Shown here in pieces: positions 1-6,544 of a stretch of 7,071 bases of DNA. The DNA is from Desulfuromonadales bacterium. GTDB taxonomy: Bacteria; Desulfobacterota; Desulfuromonadia; Desulfuromonadales; BM103. How positions within the stretch are numbered: the first letter of the stretch is position 1; every line of letters begins with the position of its first letter. The DNA is taken from positions 1-7,071 of the forward strand of contig JAOUDB010000135.1 of assembly GCA_029859485.1 (NCBI GenBank). Direction: 5' to 3'. The translations under genes were made by a program, and so were the position numbers. The notes under the pieces are model-generated. The model did not search any database and had not been told where the DNA came from. It saw only the letters and a list, made by a program, of their open reading frames with translations.

Positions 1-99
1 ATTGATCTCTTTAAAAGAATCAGCCGTATCGAGGATCATCTGAATGTCCTCTTTGGTCATCTGCTCAATGCCAAGAATATGTTTGTGCTGGAATGACAT
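1..99 (-). CDS. pyrB: Aspartate carbamoyltransferase catalytic subunit, N-terminal fragment (runs off the left edge)
   Basis: Only the first 33 codons are present. They begin MSFQHKHILGIEQMTKEDIQ and continue with an ILDTADSFKEIN-type helix. This matches the N-terminus of bacterial PyrB, where a 'HLLGIEDLSREEIELILDTA'-like segment leads to the carbamoyl-phosphate domain. PyrB condenses carbamoyl phosphate with aspartate in the cytoplasm, the committed step of de novo pyrimidine synthesis. The ATG at 97-99 has an AGGAG Shine-Dalgarno that overlaps the TAG stop of pyrR, with about 7 nt spacing, and only 10 nt separate the two genes. This points to co-transcription and possibly translational coupling with pyrR. 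The catalytic loops lie outside the window. Identity rests on the short N-terminus plus its place directly after pyrR. Confidence 0.88.
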   Translation of the reverse strand, partial: MSFQHKHILGIEQMTKEDIQMILDTADSFKEIN

Positions 100-109
100 A
101 AACTCTCTC

Positions 110-646
110 CTAAGGCTTAACCAGTCGAACTTCGACCGGGTTCAATTCATCATCAAAGATAACCGCGATATCTTCTTCGCGGGCTGTCGGTACGTTGCGG
201 CCAACGTAATCGGCACGTATCGGCAATTCACGATGACCTCGGTCGATCAAAACGGCGAGCTGGATGGTGCTTGGTCGACCAAAGTCCATCAAAGCATCCA
301 TCGCTGAACGAATGGTGCGACCGGTATAGAGAACATCATCAACCAGGATGACCTGTTTGCCATCAAGGTGGAACGGAATGTCCGTCTTACCGATCGGCAA
401 GTTGCCGCGGGAGGCCAGATCATCACGATACATGGTGATATCGACCGCTCCGAGCGGGACTTCAAGGCTTTCAATCTCGTTGATGCGTGTTTGCAGCAGC
501 TTTGCCAGGTGATCACCACCGGTTCGGATACCGACCAGAGCGAGCTTCTCGCCGCCCTTGTTATGTTCCAGAATCTCATGGGTAATCCTGGTGATAGCGC
601 GTGCTACACCAGCTTTATCTAATATTGCAGTTTCCGCCTTGGCCAT
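110..646 (-). CDS. pyrR: Bifunctional pyr operon regulator / uracil phosphoribosyltransferase PyrR
   Basis: The product is 178 aa, the usual PyrR length. The phosphoribosyltransferase PRPP loop is complete at about residues 99-111 ([13 protein letters not shown]). Also present are the family's YRDD at 73-76, the [29 protein letters not shown] region at about 121-149, and a VGIRTGG segment at 38-44. In characterised homologues PyrR binds UMP or UTP and then a hairpin in the pyr leader RNA, promoting transcription termination; many also convert uracil plus PRPP to UMP. The ATG at 644-646 follows a strong GGAGG with 5 nt spacing, so the start is firm. Upstream lie a matching RNA hairpin (744-775) and an intrinsic terminator (669-700); downstream is pyrB. 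The operon is therefore probably autoregulated by this protein. Assignment is very secure; the UPRT activity is family knowledge, not seen. Confidence 0.97.
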   Translation of the reverse strand: MAKAETAILDKAGVARAITRITHEILEHNKGGEKLALVGIRTGGDHLAKLLQTRINEIESLEVPLGAVDITMYRDDLASRGNLPIGKTDIPFHLDGKQVILVDDVLYTGRTIRSAMDALMDFGRPSTIQLAVLIDRGHRELPIRADYVGRNVPTAREEDIAVIFDDELNPVEVRLVKP

Positions 647-668
647 TGTTTCCTCCCGAATTTAGGAC

Positions 669-700
669 AAAAAAATACCTTTCCGTCGATTACGGAAAGG
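669..700 (-). terminator. Intrinsic terminator in the pyr leader (attenuator)
   Basis: On the minus strand the 9-nt arm CCTTTCCGT (692-700) is followed by a 5-nt loop and the perfect complement ACGGAAAGG (678-686). After TA comes a run of seven T (669-675). It sits between the predicted promoter and pyrR, 23 nt upstream of the start codon, so it cannot end an upstream gene usefully. Its position downstream of the PyrR-binding hairpin identifies it as the attenuation terminator of the pyr operon. Confidence 0.92.
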
Positions 701-743
701 CACAGCTCTTGTTTTATTATCTATGTGAGGCATTTTGGGCCAC

Positions 744-775
744 CCTTGCTGATCTCTCTGGATCCGCTTAAAAGG
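744..775 (-). promoter_or_regulatory. PyrR-binding hairpin (anti-antiterminator) in the pyr leader RNA
   Basis: The leader RNA contains GATC-CAGAGA-GATC (751-764): a 4-bp upper stem closing a CAGAGA hexaloop. This fits the known PyrR-loop pattern ARUC-CNGNGA-GGYU, with a compensating different upper-stem pairing. Below it are an apparent G-A mismatch, two G-C pairs, an internal loop, and a CCUU/AAGG lower stem (772-775 with 744-747). The AGCAAGG that follows the upper stem also resembles Bacillus PyrR loops. Together with pyrR and the terminator downstream, this is strong evidence for PyrR-controlled attenuation. Exact limits of the lower stem are inferred. Confidence 0.9.
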
Positions 776-801
776 AGACGAGTTGCAGTCGAATTCCAAG
801 C

Positions 802-830
802 AATATAGCAAGGCCAAAATTGGGAGTCAA
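802..830 (-). promoter_or_regulatory. Sigma70-type promoter of the pyrR-pyrB operon
   Basis: On the minus strand, TTGACT (825-830) and TATATT (802-807) are separated by exactly 17 bp; each box matches five of six consensus bases. Transcription would start near 795, giving a leader of about 150 nt that contains both the PyrR hairpin and the terminator. No other good promoter was seen between the lipoprotein stop at 890 and pyrR. Confidence 0.82.
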
Positions 831-889
831 CAAAAACAGGGCACTATGCAAAAAACGCATATTGAAAGGGTCTAAAGAGAAACCAAACC

Positions 890-2620
890 TCAAGGAAGCG
901 GTAAAGGCACAGCCTTTAAAACACCATCGTTTTGCGCTCCTGGATTCAGATCTTCAACAAGCAGGGTATCTGTTTCATTCCCCAACGTACTCCACATTTC
1001 TACACCATGTCCAAGATTAATAGCTCCGTCAAAAGCTGAGAAGAACAACTCCCCATCAATGACACTCGGGCCGAAAGCGTCAGAATATCCAGACTCGTAA
1101 CCGGGGCCGATGTCACTAAGAACCCATGTGCCAACAGTGGTCCCGTCGGTGGACCAGAGCTCCCGCCCGGTTAAACCATCATTTGCGGTGAAATATAACC
1201 GTCGCTGGTATTCAGTAAGAAAAGTCAACCCGTCGGCTGTTAATGGAAGATTGATTGGCGTCGAGTAGATGTCGGCAAGTAACCTCGTACCAAGAAAGGT
1301 TCCATCGCTGAGCCATGGCTCAAAACCATGAGTTCCATCATTGGCAAAGAAAAGAAGTTGTCCGTTGAGAACATAGAAGACATCATCTCGACCGGGAACA
1401 ACACTGTCGCCGTCGAGAGGGTTTATATCCAACACCATTGCTGTTGAGAGTCCGTTGGTGCGCCACAGTTCAACGCCTGAGAAGCCGTCATCAGCGGCAA
1501 AATAGAGCCAGTCCCGCATTTCAGTCCAATAAGTGAGGTTATTGGTTGCCGTGGGAAATGGGCCATCTGTATCGATGCCGACATTTGCAACCTGAACAGT
1601 ATTCAGCTCGGTTCCGTCAGTTCTCCAGGGCTCAAACCCCGTCAAACCATCATCAGCGAAAAAATACAACATCCCATTAAACACTGTGAGTTGTTCCGGA
1701 AGAGCATCGTAGGAGAATAAGTTGCTGAGTGGATTGATCCCGATGTCTTTGACAATTGTCGTATTGGCTTCCGTACCATCGCTTTTCCAGAGTTCTGAAC
1801 CATAATGCTCCGTGCCATATTGACCATCATTTGCAACGAAATAAAGAAAATCATTGAAGACCATCAACTGATTCGGTGAGCTGTCAATCGATGTGTCTGG
1901 GTCATTGGTCTGGTTGTCCGGGTCTTCTATGGCAATATTTTTGACTATAACTGTTCCTACTTCAGTGCCGTCAGTTTTCCAAAGCTCAATACCGGTTCCG
2001 TATCCCTGGTAATCTATGTCATTGGCGACAAAATAAAGATGGTCGCCAAAAACAGTCAAATCATGAGGGTTACCATTAATAGGTTGCGGGACCAAAAGAG
2101 ACTCATCTTCTATACCGATATTTTTGACCATGACAGTACCCGTTTCGGTACCATCCGTCCTCCAGAGTTCGACACCATGTACACCGTCATTAGCGGAAAA
2201 ATAAATCGTATTTTTAAATAATGTATATTCTTGCGGATTGCTGTCGTTAATGAGGTTGAGATTTGCCAGAAGGTTTGTGCCTTCCGGTGTCCCATCTGTT
2301 ATCCATGGCTCACAGCCAAGGGCACCGCAGGCAGAAAAGATATACTTCTCTCCAAAAGGGGTGAAATTCTGAGTCTGGCTTTTACCTGAGCTATTGATGA
2401 TTTTCAATAACCAGAGAGCCCCATTCTGAATTTTAAACAGCCCATCGCCAGAAGTGTCAGGGCTGCTGTTGTCTCCATAGAAGAGTAAGTAAGAATCCGT
2501 TGGTGATGGAGTTGCAGAATCGTCGCTTCCACCTCCCCCGCCGCCACCACAACTTGACAAGACAAAGGAAACAGACAGGAACACCAGAGCAACAACAAGG
2601 GTTGAGATCTTGTCTTTCAT
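890..2620 (-). CDS. Lipoprotein with nine ELWxxDGT-type repeats
   Basis: This is a 576-aa secreted protein. Residues 1-24 form a lipoprotein signal (short Lys-containing N-region, hydrophobic core, lipobox LSSC with C24), followed by a poly-Gly and Ser/Asp/Pro linker. The rest is nine degenerate repeats, each pairing a strand like LYFVANDG with a G-x-E-L/P/M-W-x-x-D-G-T turn. The key Trp residues fall at about 106, 153, 214, 278, 332, 386, 436, 489 and 543, a spacing of 47-64 residues. This is the ELWxxDGT repeat family, common in environmental Gram-negatives. The regular blade-like spacing suggests a beta-propeller, but that is inference. The last repeats are weakest (RTNGL at 386-391, STLGN at 543-548). 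The ATG at 2618-2620 follows GAGG at 8 nt spacing. The protein is likely anchored to the outer membrane; function and ligand are unknown. No clear terminator follows before the pyr promoter. Confidence 0.88.
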   Translation of the reverse strand: MKDKISTLVVALVFLSVSFVLSSCGGGGGGGSDDSATPSPTDSYLLFYGDNSSPDTSGDGLFKIQNGALWLLKIINSSGKSQTQNFTPFGEKYIFSACGALGCEPWITDGTPEGTNLLANLNLINDSNPQEYTLFKNTIYFSANDGVHGVELWRTDGTETGTVMVKNIGIEDESLLVPQPINGNPHDLTVFGDHLYFVANDIDYQGYGTGIELWKTDGTEVGTVIVKNIAIEDPDNQTNDPDTSIDSSPNQLMVFNDFLYFVANDGQYGTEHYGSELWKSDGTEANTTIVKDIGINPLSNLFSYDALPEQLTVFNGMLYFFADDGLTGFEPWRTDGTELNTVQVANVGIDTDGPFPTATNNLTYWTEMRDWLYFAADDGFSGVELWRTNGLSTAMVLDINPLDGDSVVPGRDDVFYVLNGQLLFFANDGTHGFEPWLSDGTFLGTRLLADIYSTPINLPLTADGLTFLTEYQRRLYFTANDGLTGRELWSTDGTTVGTWVLSDIGPGYESGYSDAFGPSVIDGELFFSAFDGAINLGHGVEMWSTLGNETDTLLVEDLNPGAQNDGVLKAVPLPLP

Positions 2621-2784
2621 GTTAGTAGCCTCACAAACTCAAAAACCCGTCAACAACTGCAAACAGAATGGAAGTACCTTAAATTTATCATATTGTGAAT
2701 GGTCAGCAACGAAAGGACCTGCGGAAGGAACCTTGATGGACGAAACGTTGCCATGTAACAAGGGAGGACGTGAGAGTCTACTTC
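2621..2784. other. Intergenic gap upstream of the ELWxxDGT lipoprotein
   Basis: No coding region is supported here. On the minus strand, TATGAT (about 2687-2692) could serve as a -10 box for the lipoprotein gene, but no convincing -35 lies 16-18 bp upstream. I saw no intrinsic terminator for the YheU-family gene that ends at 2785, so read-through into the lipoprotein gene cannot be excluded. Confidence 0.4.
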
Positions 2785-3042
2785 TTAAAGTTTTGGGACA
2801 ATATTCGCCGTTTGAGACGCCAGATCGAAAACAACTTTGATTTTACCTGCTTTGAATTGCCTGAGCACCTGGTCGATCTTGGCCTCCATGGTGCCGCCGG
2901 CGTCACCCCAGTCTGAGCCGTCACGAGAGACGAATTCTTCGATCAAGTTGCGCAGGGTTTCAGGGTTGACGTCCTGGTATGGGACATCTACACCCTCTTC
3001 GTGGTGGTCGGTCTGGTGGTTGGTTGGTTTGTTCCTGGTCAT
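2785..3042 (-). CDS. yheU: YheU family (UPF0270) small protein
   Basis: The protein is 85 aa. Residues 20-85 align by eye with E. coli YheU: VPYQDVNPETLRNLIEEFVSR at 20-40 corresponds to [21 protein letters not shown], then DGSDWG, then a helix with VLRQFKAGK at 59-67, and the end QTANIVPK corresponds to ETVNIMP. YheU proteins are usually about 70-75 residues and their function is unknown. This one has about 15 extra polar residues at the N-terminus (MTRNKPTNHQTDHHEEG). The ATG at 3040-3042 has an AAGGG about 5 nt upstream, and no in-frame start codon lies nearer the conserved part, so the extension seems real. It lies on the same strand as the GIY-YIG gene but is separated from it by an inverted repeat, so co-transcription is uncertain. 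The family call is solid; no biochemical role can be given. Confidence 0.85.
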   Translation of the reverse strand: MTRNKPTNHQTDHHEEGVDVPYQDVNPETLRNLIEEFVSRDGSDWGDAGGTMEAKIDQVLRQFKAGKIKVVFDLASQTANIVPKL

Positions 3043-3077
3043 TTTTGCCCTTTACACTAGACAACCCAAGAGACAAT

Positions 3078-3170
3078 TTAACGCAGAGTCGCAAAGAACG
3101 CAGAGGGAAACTTTTAAAAACTTTAATTTGCTTATTATTCTGACAAACACTTTTTGCGTCTTTGCGTTAA
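3078..3170. repeat. Imperfect inverted repeat built of ACGCA(A/G)AG-type units
   Basis: The left arm (3078-3105) begins TTAACGCAGAGTCGCAAAGA and continues with a further ACGCAGAG unit. The right arm (3150-3170), read on the minus strand, begins TTAACGCAAAGACGCAAAAA. The two match at 17 of the first 21 positions and flank an AT-rich core of about 44 bp. The short CGCAAAG/ACGCAGAG units recur at roughly 8-10 bp within the left arm. Dispersed copies of this sort of motif are known from many environmental bacterial genomes, where they are often mistranslated as 'NAESQRTQRE'-like peptides. It fills most of the gap between the YheU-family and GIY-YIG genes. Function is unknown; a transcript could fold it into a long stem, and the element could be mobilised. 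Confidence 0.75.
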
Positions 3171-3220
3171 CAAATGGTTTAGGTTTGTCTTGTTTGTTGC
3201 CCCTGGCACTCAGGGTTTCG

Positions 3221-3730
3221 TCATGGCCCTTCAAAAGCTCTCAAGCCGAACACCGGGTAGATACTCAGTGAATGGCCAAGGTACGTTTCAGCATATTCAA
3301 CATCTACATCGTCAAGCAGTGGAAGTTCAGGGCGTTCTTGATTGTTGAGGGTCGCTTTACCGGCCTCTTGGGCCAATTTTATCAAGCGTGACTTGATGTA
3401 CTCAATATGTGCCTGAGTAAGGCTGTCGTGTTTGCATGAACAAACGATCGTCCAGGTCCAGAAACTTTTATTGCTGAGATGTTTTTCCAGGTCTGCAGAG
3501 ATCGGGTCCGCTGCGCCTATATAGATGGTTTCCCGACCCTGCTGATCGGAAGGGCCAATCAGGACATAGACGCCCGGGGCATTAAGCTCGTCTCGATTTA
3601 TCTCTTCAAGCATAGAACTGCGAGGGATCACAAGGGCGCGGCCGGACCATTTCGACCGGGCGACAATCTTCACACCGTCAACGTGACCGTCCTGAAGGTA
3701 AATTCTCACTGAGAATGATTCTGATGGCAT
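3221..3730 (-). CDS. GIY-YIG fold protein, probably catalytically inactive, lacking a C-terminal domain
   Basis: The best start is the ATG at 3728-3730 (169 aa), because an AAGGAG lies 8 nt upstream; an in-frame TTG at 3751 would place that Shine-Dalgarno inside the gene. Residues 5-50 resemble the N-terminal part of GIY-YIG family proteins that usually carry a C-terminal DUF4357 (VRIYLQDG, ALVIPRS). GVYVLIG (53-59) and IYIGAAD (69-75) are the two name motifs, followed by FWTWTIVCSCK (90-100) and DSLTQAHIEYIKSRLI (102-117). Two catalytic positions look altered. The Arg expected just before L-x-x-H is Asp80, and the metal-binding Glu expected in E-S-R-L-I is Lys113. The protein ends right after SIYPVFGLRAFEGP, where homologues often continue into DUF4357. 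It may be a degenerate nuclease or have a binding role. It diverges from cmoA. Confidence 0.8.
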   Translation of the reverse strand: MPSESFSVRIYLQDGHVDGVKIVARSKWSGRALVIPRSSMLEEINRDELNAPGVYVLIGPSDQQGRETIYIGAADPISADLEKHLSNKSFWTWTIVCSCKHDSLTQAHIEYIKSRLIKLAQEAGKATLNNQERPELPLLDDVDVEYAETYLGHSLSIYPVFGLRAFEGP

Positions 3731-3767
3731 TAATCGTTCTCCTTTGCTCAAATTGCGACCTGTTTCG

Positions 3768-3776
3768 ATTCTATCA
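3768..3776 (-). promoter_or_regulatory. Candidate extended -10 promoter for the GIY-YIG gene
   Basis: The minus strand reads TGATAGAAT, an extended -10 element (TGn plus TAGAAT) about 38 nt upstream of the ATG. No good -35 lies at the normal distance. The same 12 bases (ATTCTATCACAG on the plus strand) occur upstream of the lipoprotein at 6497. Prediction only. Confidence 0.4.
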
Positions 3777-3841
3777 CAGCAATCAATTTTGTAACCTTGC
3801 AGTATGAAGCTTGAATAGTTTCGTCTCTGGTAAACAGACTA

Positions 3842-3870
3842 TTGACAACCAGGCGTCCTAAAAGGACAAT
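3842..3870 (+). promoter_or_regulatory. Candidate sigma70-type promoter of cmoAB
   Basis: A perfect TTGACA (3842-3847) is followed, after a 17-bp spacer, by GACAAT (3865-3870), which matches four of six -10 consensus bases. The predicted start near 3877 would leave a leader of about 35 nt before the GTG of cmoA. It lies in the spacer shared with the divergent GIY-YIG gene. Confidence 0.55.
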
Positions 3871-3911
3871 CGGTTCTCGAATGATCAGCAGACAGGAAAG
3901 GTCGACAGCCA

Positions 3912-4646
3912 GTGGTAAAAAAACAAGACGAAATTTATGCTTCGCCATTGAACGAAATCATCGACTTTGATTTTGATGAGAAGGTGGCAGATGTCTTCCC
4001 CGACATGATCCAGCGCTCGGTCCCTGGCTACGGCACAATGATTTCAACGATAGGAATCCTGGCGGCAAAGTATGCCCAGCCGAATAGCCGCTGCTACGAT
4101 CTCGGCTGCTCTCTGGGAGCCGTCAGCCTGTCGATGCGCCAGCGCATCAATCAACCGGACTGTAAAATTATTGCCGTGGACAATTCCGAGGCAATGGTCG
4201 AGCGAGGCATGGAGCTTTTGGCCTCAGACAATTCTTCAAGGGTTCCTGTCGAGATGGTTTGTGCTGACATCCAGGACATCGCCATAGAAGATGCGTCAGT
4301 TGTCGTTCTCAACTTCACATTGCAGTTTATCCCTCTTGATCAACGCTTGGCGCTAATCACACGTATTTACCAAGGCCTAAAACCGGGCGGCGTGTTGATA
4401 TTGTCGGAAAAAATGGCCTTTGAAGACCAGATCAAGCAGGCCTTTCATACTGAAGCCCACCACGATTTCAAGCGAGCCAACGGCTATAGCGACTTGGAGA
4501 TCAGTCAGAAGCGCACAGCTCTTGATCGCGTGATGATCCCGGAGAGCCTTGCCCGCCATAAAGAGCGTTTACGGAAAGCCGGATTCCCTGTCAGTGAAGT
4601 CTGGTTCCAGTGCTTCAACTTTGCGTCCATGATCGCCATCAAATGA
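3912..4646 (+). CDS. cmoA: Carboxy-S-adenosyl-L-methionine synthase CmoA
   Basis: The product is 244 aa, against 247 in E. coli. It is a class I methyltransferase-fold enzyme that makes carboxy-SAM from SAM and prephenate, releasing phenylpyruvate. Family landmarks are present: [20 protein letters not shown] (21-40, with Y40), YDLGCSLGA (62-70), the acidic-loop D90-N91, D119-I120, NFTLQF (134-139, N134), [19 protein letters not shown] (183-201, R201) and WFQCFNF (231-237). These correspond by alignment to the SAM/prephenate-contacting residues described for E. coli CmoA. Translation starts at GTG 3912-3914, which gives the same N-terminal length as E. coli; an AGGAAAGG lies about 10 nt upstream and no ATG is available nearby. 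The stop overlaps the cmoB start (ATGA), so the two genes are translationally coupled. The product is cytoplasmic and feeds directly into CmoB. Confidence 0.97.
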   Translation: MVKKQDEIYASPLNEIIDFDFDEKVADVFPDMIQRSVPGYGTMISTIGILAAKYAQPNSRCYDLGCSLGAVSLSMRQRINQPDCKIIAVDNSEAMVERGMELLASDNSSRVPVEMVCADIQDIAIEDASVVVLNFTLQFIPLDQRLALITRIYQGLKPGGVLILSEKMAFEDQIKQAFHTEAHHDFKRANGYSDLEISQKRTALDRVMIPESLARHKERLRKAGFPVSEVWFQCFNFASMIAIK

Positions 4647-5614
4647 CCCTCTATAATTCTTTATATCCACAACTCGAAGCCATGGGGCTAGAACAATGGG
4701 CTCATGAGCTAAAACAGGTGATCCCTGAGCGTATGGCTGTGGAAGGTCACGGCACAATGCCCCTCTGGCAAAAGGCCCTGCAGGGGCTGCCTCAGCTGAA
4801 ACCATCAAAGATGGAATTAAAAACAAAGGTTGAGATAGGGTGTCCCGAAGACCTTGTTGGTTCCACCCCTGAAGAGTTTTCTGAACAACTTCAGGCCTTC
4901 CACCCATGGAGGAAAGGCCCTTACAACCTTTTCGGTGTTGACGTTGACACTGAATGGCGGTCAGATTGGAAGTGGGATCGCGTCCAGCCTCATATTCAGT
5001 CGCTCAAGGGGCGTAAGATCCTGGATATCGGTTGCGGGAATGGTTATCACGGCTGGCGCATGCTTGGCGAAGGCGCAGACCTTGTTGTGGGGATCGACCC
5101 GACCCTGCTCTCCGTTATGCAGTTCCATGTCGTGCAGCGCTACCTGGTGGGCAAAAACCACTACGTACTGCCACTGGGGATTGAGGATGTTCCGGCCGAC
5201 CTGGCTTGTTTTGACACGGTTTTTTCTATGGGCGTGCTCTATCATCGCCGGTCGCCTCTGGACCATCTGATGGAACTTCGTGGCTGTCTGCAACCTGGTG
5301 GAGAGTTGGTATTGGAAACCCTCATTGTCGAGGGAGAGGAAGGCACGGCGTTCATGCCTGAAGGGCGATACGCCAAGATGCGCAACGTCTGGTTTCTGCC
5401 ATCCACCAAGACCATGCTCTTGTGGCTGCGTCGTTGCGGTTTTAAAGATGTCGCTTGTGTTGACATCAGCCGGACAAGCGTAAAAGAACAGCGCAGAACA
5501 GAGTGGATGAAGTTTGAGTCTCTCGCAGATTTTTTAGATCCGAAGGACCACACAAAGACAATCGAAGGTCACCCTGCCCCGCTTCGGGCAATTTTTACTG
5601 CGACAAAATCGTGA
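4643..5614 (+). CDS. cmoB: tRNA U34 carboxymethyltransferase CmoB
   Basis: Starting at the ATG that overlaps the cmoA stop, the protein is 323 aa, the same length as E. coli CmoB. An earlier in-frame ATG at 4610 lies inside cmoA and is not favoured. CmoB transfers the carboxymethyl group of carboxy-SAM to 5-hydroxyuridine at the tRNA wobble position, forming cmo5U34. This widens reading of fourth-position codons in box families such as Ala, Val, Ser, Pro, Leu and Thr. Residues assigned to carboxy-SAM and RNA binding in E. coli are conserved at the same numbers as I recall them: K91, W105, K110, G130, D152-T154, E181, M196, Y200 and R315. The strongest blocks are HPWRKGP (87-93), [13 protein letters not shown] (102-114), [20 protein letters not shown] (190-209) and EQRRTEWM (282-289). 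The stop lies only 16 bp from the convergent gene on the minus strand and no terminator is visible there. Confidence 0.97.
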   Translation: MTLYNSLYPQLEAMGLEQWAHELKQVIPERMAVEGHGTMPLWQKALQGLPQLKPSKMELKTKVEIGCPEDLVGSTPEEFSEQLQAFHPWRKGPYNLFGVDVDTEWRSDWKWDRVQPHIQSLKGRKILDIGCGNGYHGWRMLGEGADLVVGIDPTLLSVMQFHVVQRYLVGKNHYVLPLGIEDVPADLACFDTVFSMGVLYHRRSPLDHLMELRGCLQPGGELVLETLIVEGEEGTAFMPEGRYAKMRNVWFLPSTKTMLLWLRRCGFKDVACVDISRTSVKEQRRTEWMKFESLADFLDPKDHTKTIEGHPAPLRAIFTATKS

Positions 5615-5630
5615 ACGGCTCGTCGCTGTC

Positions 5631-6497
5631 TCAGTGTTCGTAACGACGCAAAGGCAGAGTGTTTGAGCCGCTGTTTACTCGACCCATGAAATCCACCACA
5701 TCCCACTCAGCACGCAAAACATCACCCTCTTTATAAAGAGTTTTGTCGCCTGGCAAGACAACAACAGCCATCTGGAAAATGGAGGTGAAGTACTCACCCT
5801 CAATAGATTTTCCAGAACTGTCGTACAACTTGAAGTTATTGACTTTAACAGGTCGATCAAACTCAACAAGTAGCTCATCCAGGTTATCAGTCCCCTGCTC
5901 CCACATCCCCGCCATAAGGACCAGCGAAGGCGGCTCAACATCGGCCAAAGTTCCAGGGTCCAGAATATAGCCGTCTGCAGGCATTTGTGGCAGAGGTTGA
6001 CCATTCAGCATGATAAAAACCTTGTTGGTCTGCTCAAACTGGAGAACAGTCGCCGCTATGGCCAGCCCGGCTGAGGCTTTATCATCTTCAGACCAGGACT
6101 GCTGAGTCATTAAAGACAAAGTCTGTGTGCCCTTTTCAGTTGACGCAGAGGTTACCTGCAAATCATTTGGGAAAGGGTTGTACAGCCCAGAGTCCTCTAT
6201 GAACACAAGGTCACCACCGGTCAGGCGACTGAGGATTTGTTGTAATTCCCCATCCTTACTGAACAGGAAAAGCGGAAAAGCCCGCACTTTACCAGGTGAG
6301 TTGCGGACGGGAAAATAGCCGACGCGGGCAAAAGCTTCACCTGCTTTCCCTTGCGGCGGCTCACCAAAGTTGTCCAGGTAAGCCTGACTGGCAATGACAA
6401 TCCCCGAAGTCCGTGACGACGGCGCAGGTTCTTCTTGCTGGCAGGCGAAGAGAGATAAGAAACAAAAGGCTAAAAGCAGAGGGGGAAATGGCGACAT
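5631..6497 (-). CDS. Lipoprotein with GerMN-like and Ig-like regions
   Basis: The start is set at the ATG 6495-6497 because a perfect AGGAGG lies 6 nt upstream; longer in-frame starts (to 6545) would put this Shine-Dalgarno inside the gene and break the signal peptide. The product is 288 aa. Residues 1-19 form a lipoprotein signal with lipobox LFAC (C19), then a short Glu/Pro/Ser linker. Residues about 57-168 resemble a GerMN domain: an extended start, a central acidic strand, and a helix/strand end GLAIAATVLQFEQTNKVFIM (144-163) followed by LNGQPL. Residues about 189-283 resemble a bacterial Ig-like fold (EFDRPV, GDVLRAEWDVVDFMGRV). Ligand and role are unknown; the protein is likely anchored in a membrane facing the periplasm or outside. 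It follows the partial gene at 6587 on the same strand. The domain calls are by eye and only moderately certain. Confidence 0.72.
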   Translation of the reverse strand: MSPFPPLLLAFCFLSLFACQQEEPAPSSRTSGIVIASQAYLDNFGEPPQGKAGEAFARVGYFPVRNSPGKVRAFPLFLFSKDGELQQILSRLTGGDLVFIEDSGLYNPFPNDLQVTSASTEKGTQTLSLMTQQSWSEDDKASAGLAIAATVLQFEQTNKVFIMLNGQPLPQMPADGYILDPGTLADVEPPSLVLMAGMWEQGTDNLDELLVEFDRPVKVNNFKLYDSSGKSIEGEYFTSIFQMAVVVLPGDKTLYKEGDVLRAEWDVVDFMGRVNSGSNTLPLRRYEH

Positions 6498-6535
6498 CAG
6501 CAGCCTCCTAAAAGCCTGGGAGAAAGGCATTATCC

Positions 6536-6544
6536 ATTCTATCA
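6536..6544 (-). promoter_or_regulatory. Candidate extended -10 promoter for the GerMN-like lipoprotein
   Basis: The minus strand reads TGATAGAAT, a TGn-TAGAAT extended -10, 38 nt upstream of the ATG at 6497. This is the same distance and sequence as the candidate ahead of the GIY-YIG gene. No clear -35 was found. If used, it would let the lipoprotein be expressed apart from the upstream gene. Confidence 0.4.

Noticed and set aside
846..861. Small palindrome ATGC...GCAT downstream of the ELWxxDGT gene as a terminator
   Set aside because: Only a 4-bp stem with weak GC content, and the T run is in the loop instead of after the stem.
3052..3234. Minus-strand 60-codon frame with a Cys-rich end
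   Set aside because: It lies across the inverted repeat; the 'VSLCVLCDSALN' string comes from the repeat units, not from a conserved protein.
2837..3271. Plus-strand open frame of 144 codons spanning the inverted repeat
   Set aside because: It is antisense to the YheU-family gene and reads through the ACGCAGAG repeat, giving the 'NAESQRTQRE' peptide typical of mistranslated dispersed repeats. No Shine-Dalgarno or family match.
3731..3751. TTG at 3751 as the start of the GIY-YIG gene
   Set aside because: The AAGGAG Shine-Dalgarno for the ATG at 3730 lies within this stretch, so the shorter form is better supported.
3748..3948. Minus-strand 66-codon frame in the spacer upstream of the GIY-YIG gene
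   Set aside because: It overlaps the cmoA start and the predicted promoters, lacks a good ribosome binding site and resembles nothing known.
4569..4907. Minus-strand 112-codon frame opposite cmoA/cmoB
   Set aside because: Entirely antisense to two confidently identified genes and shows no recognisable domain.
4854..5270. Plus-strand 138-codon frame inside cmoB
   Set aside because: Out-of-frame shadow of cmoB; composition is Trp/Cys/Ser-rich without family features.
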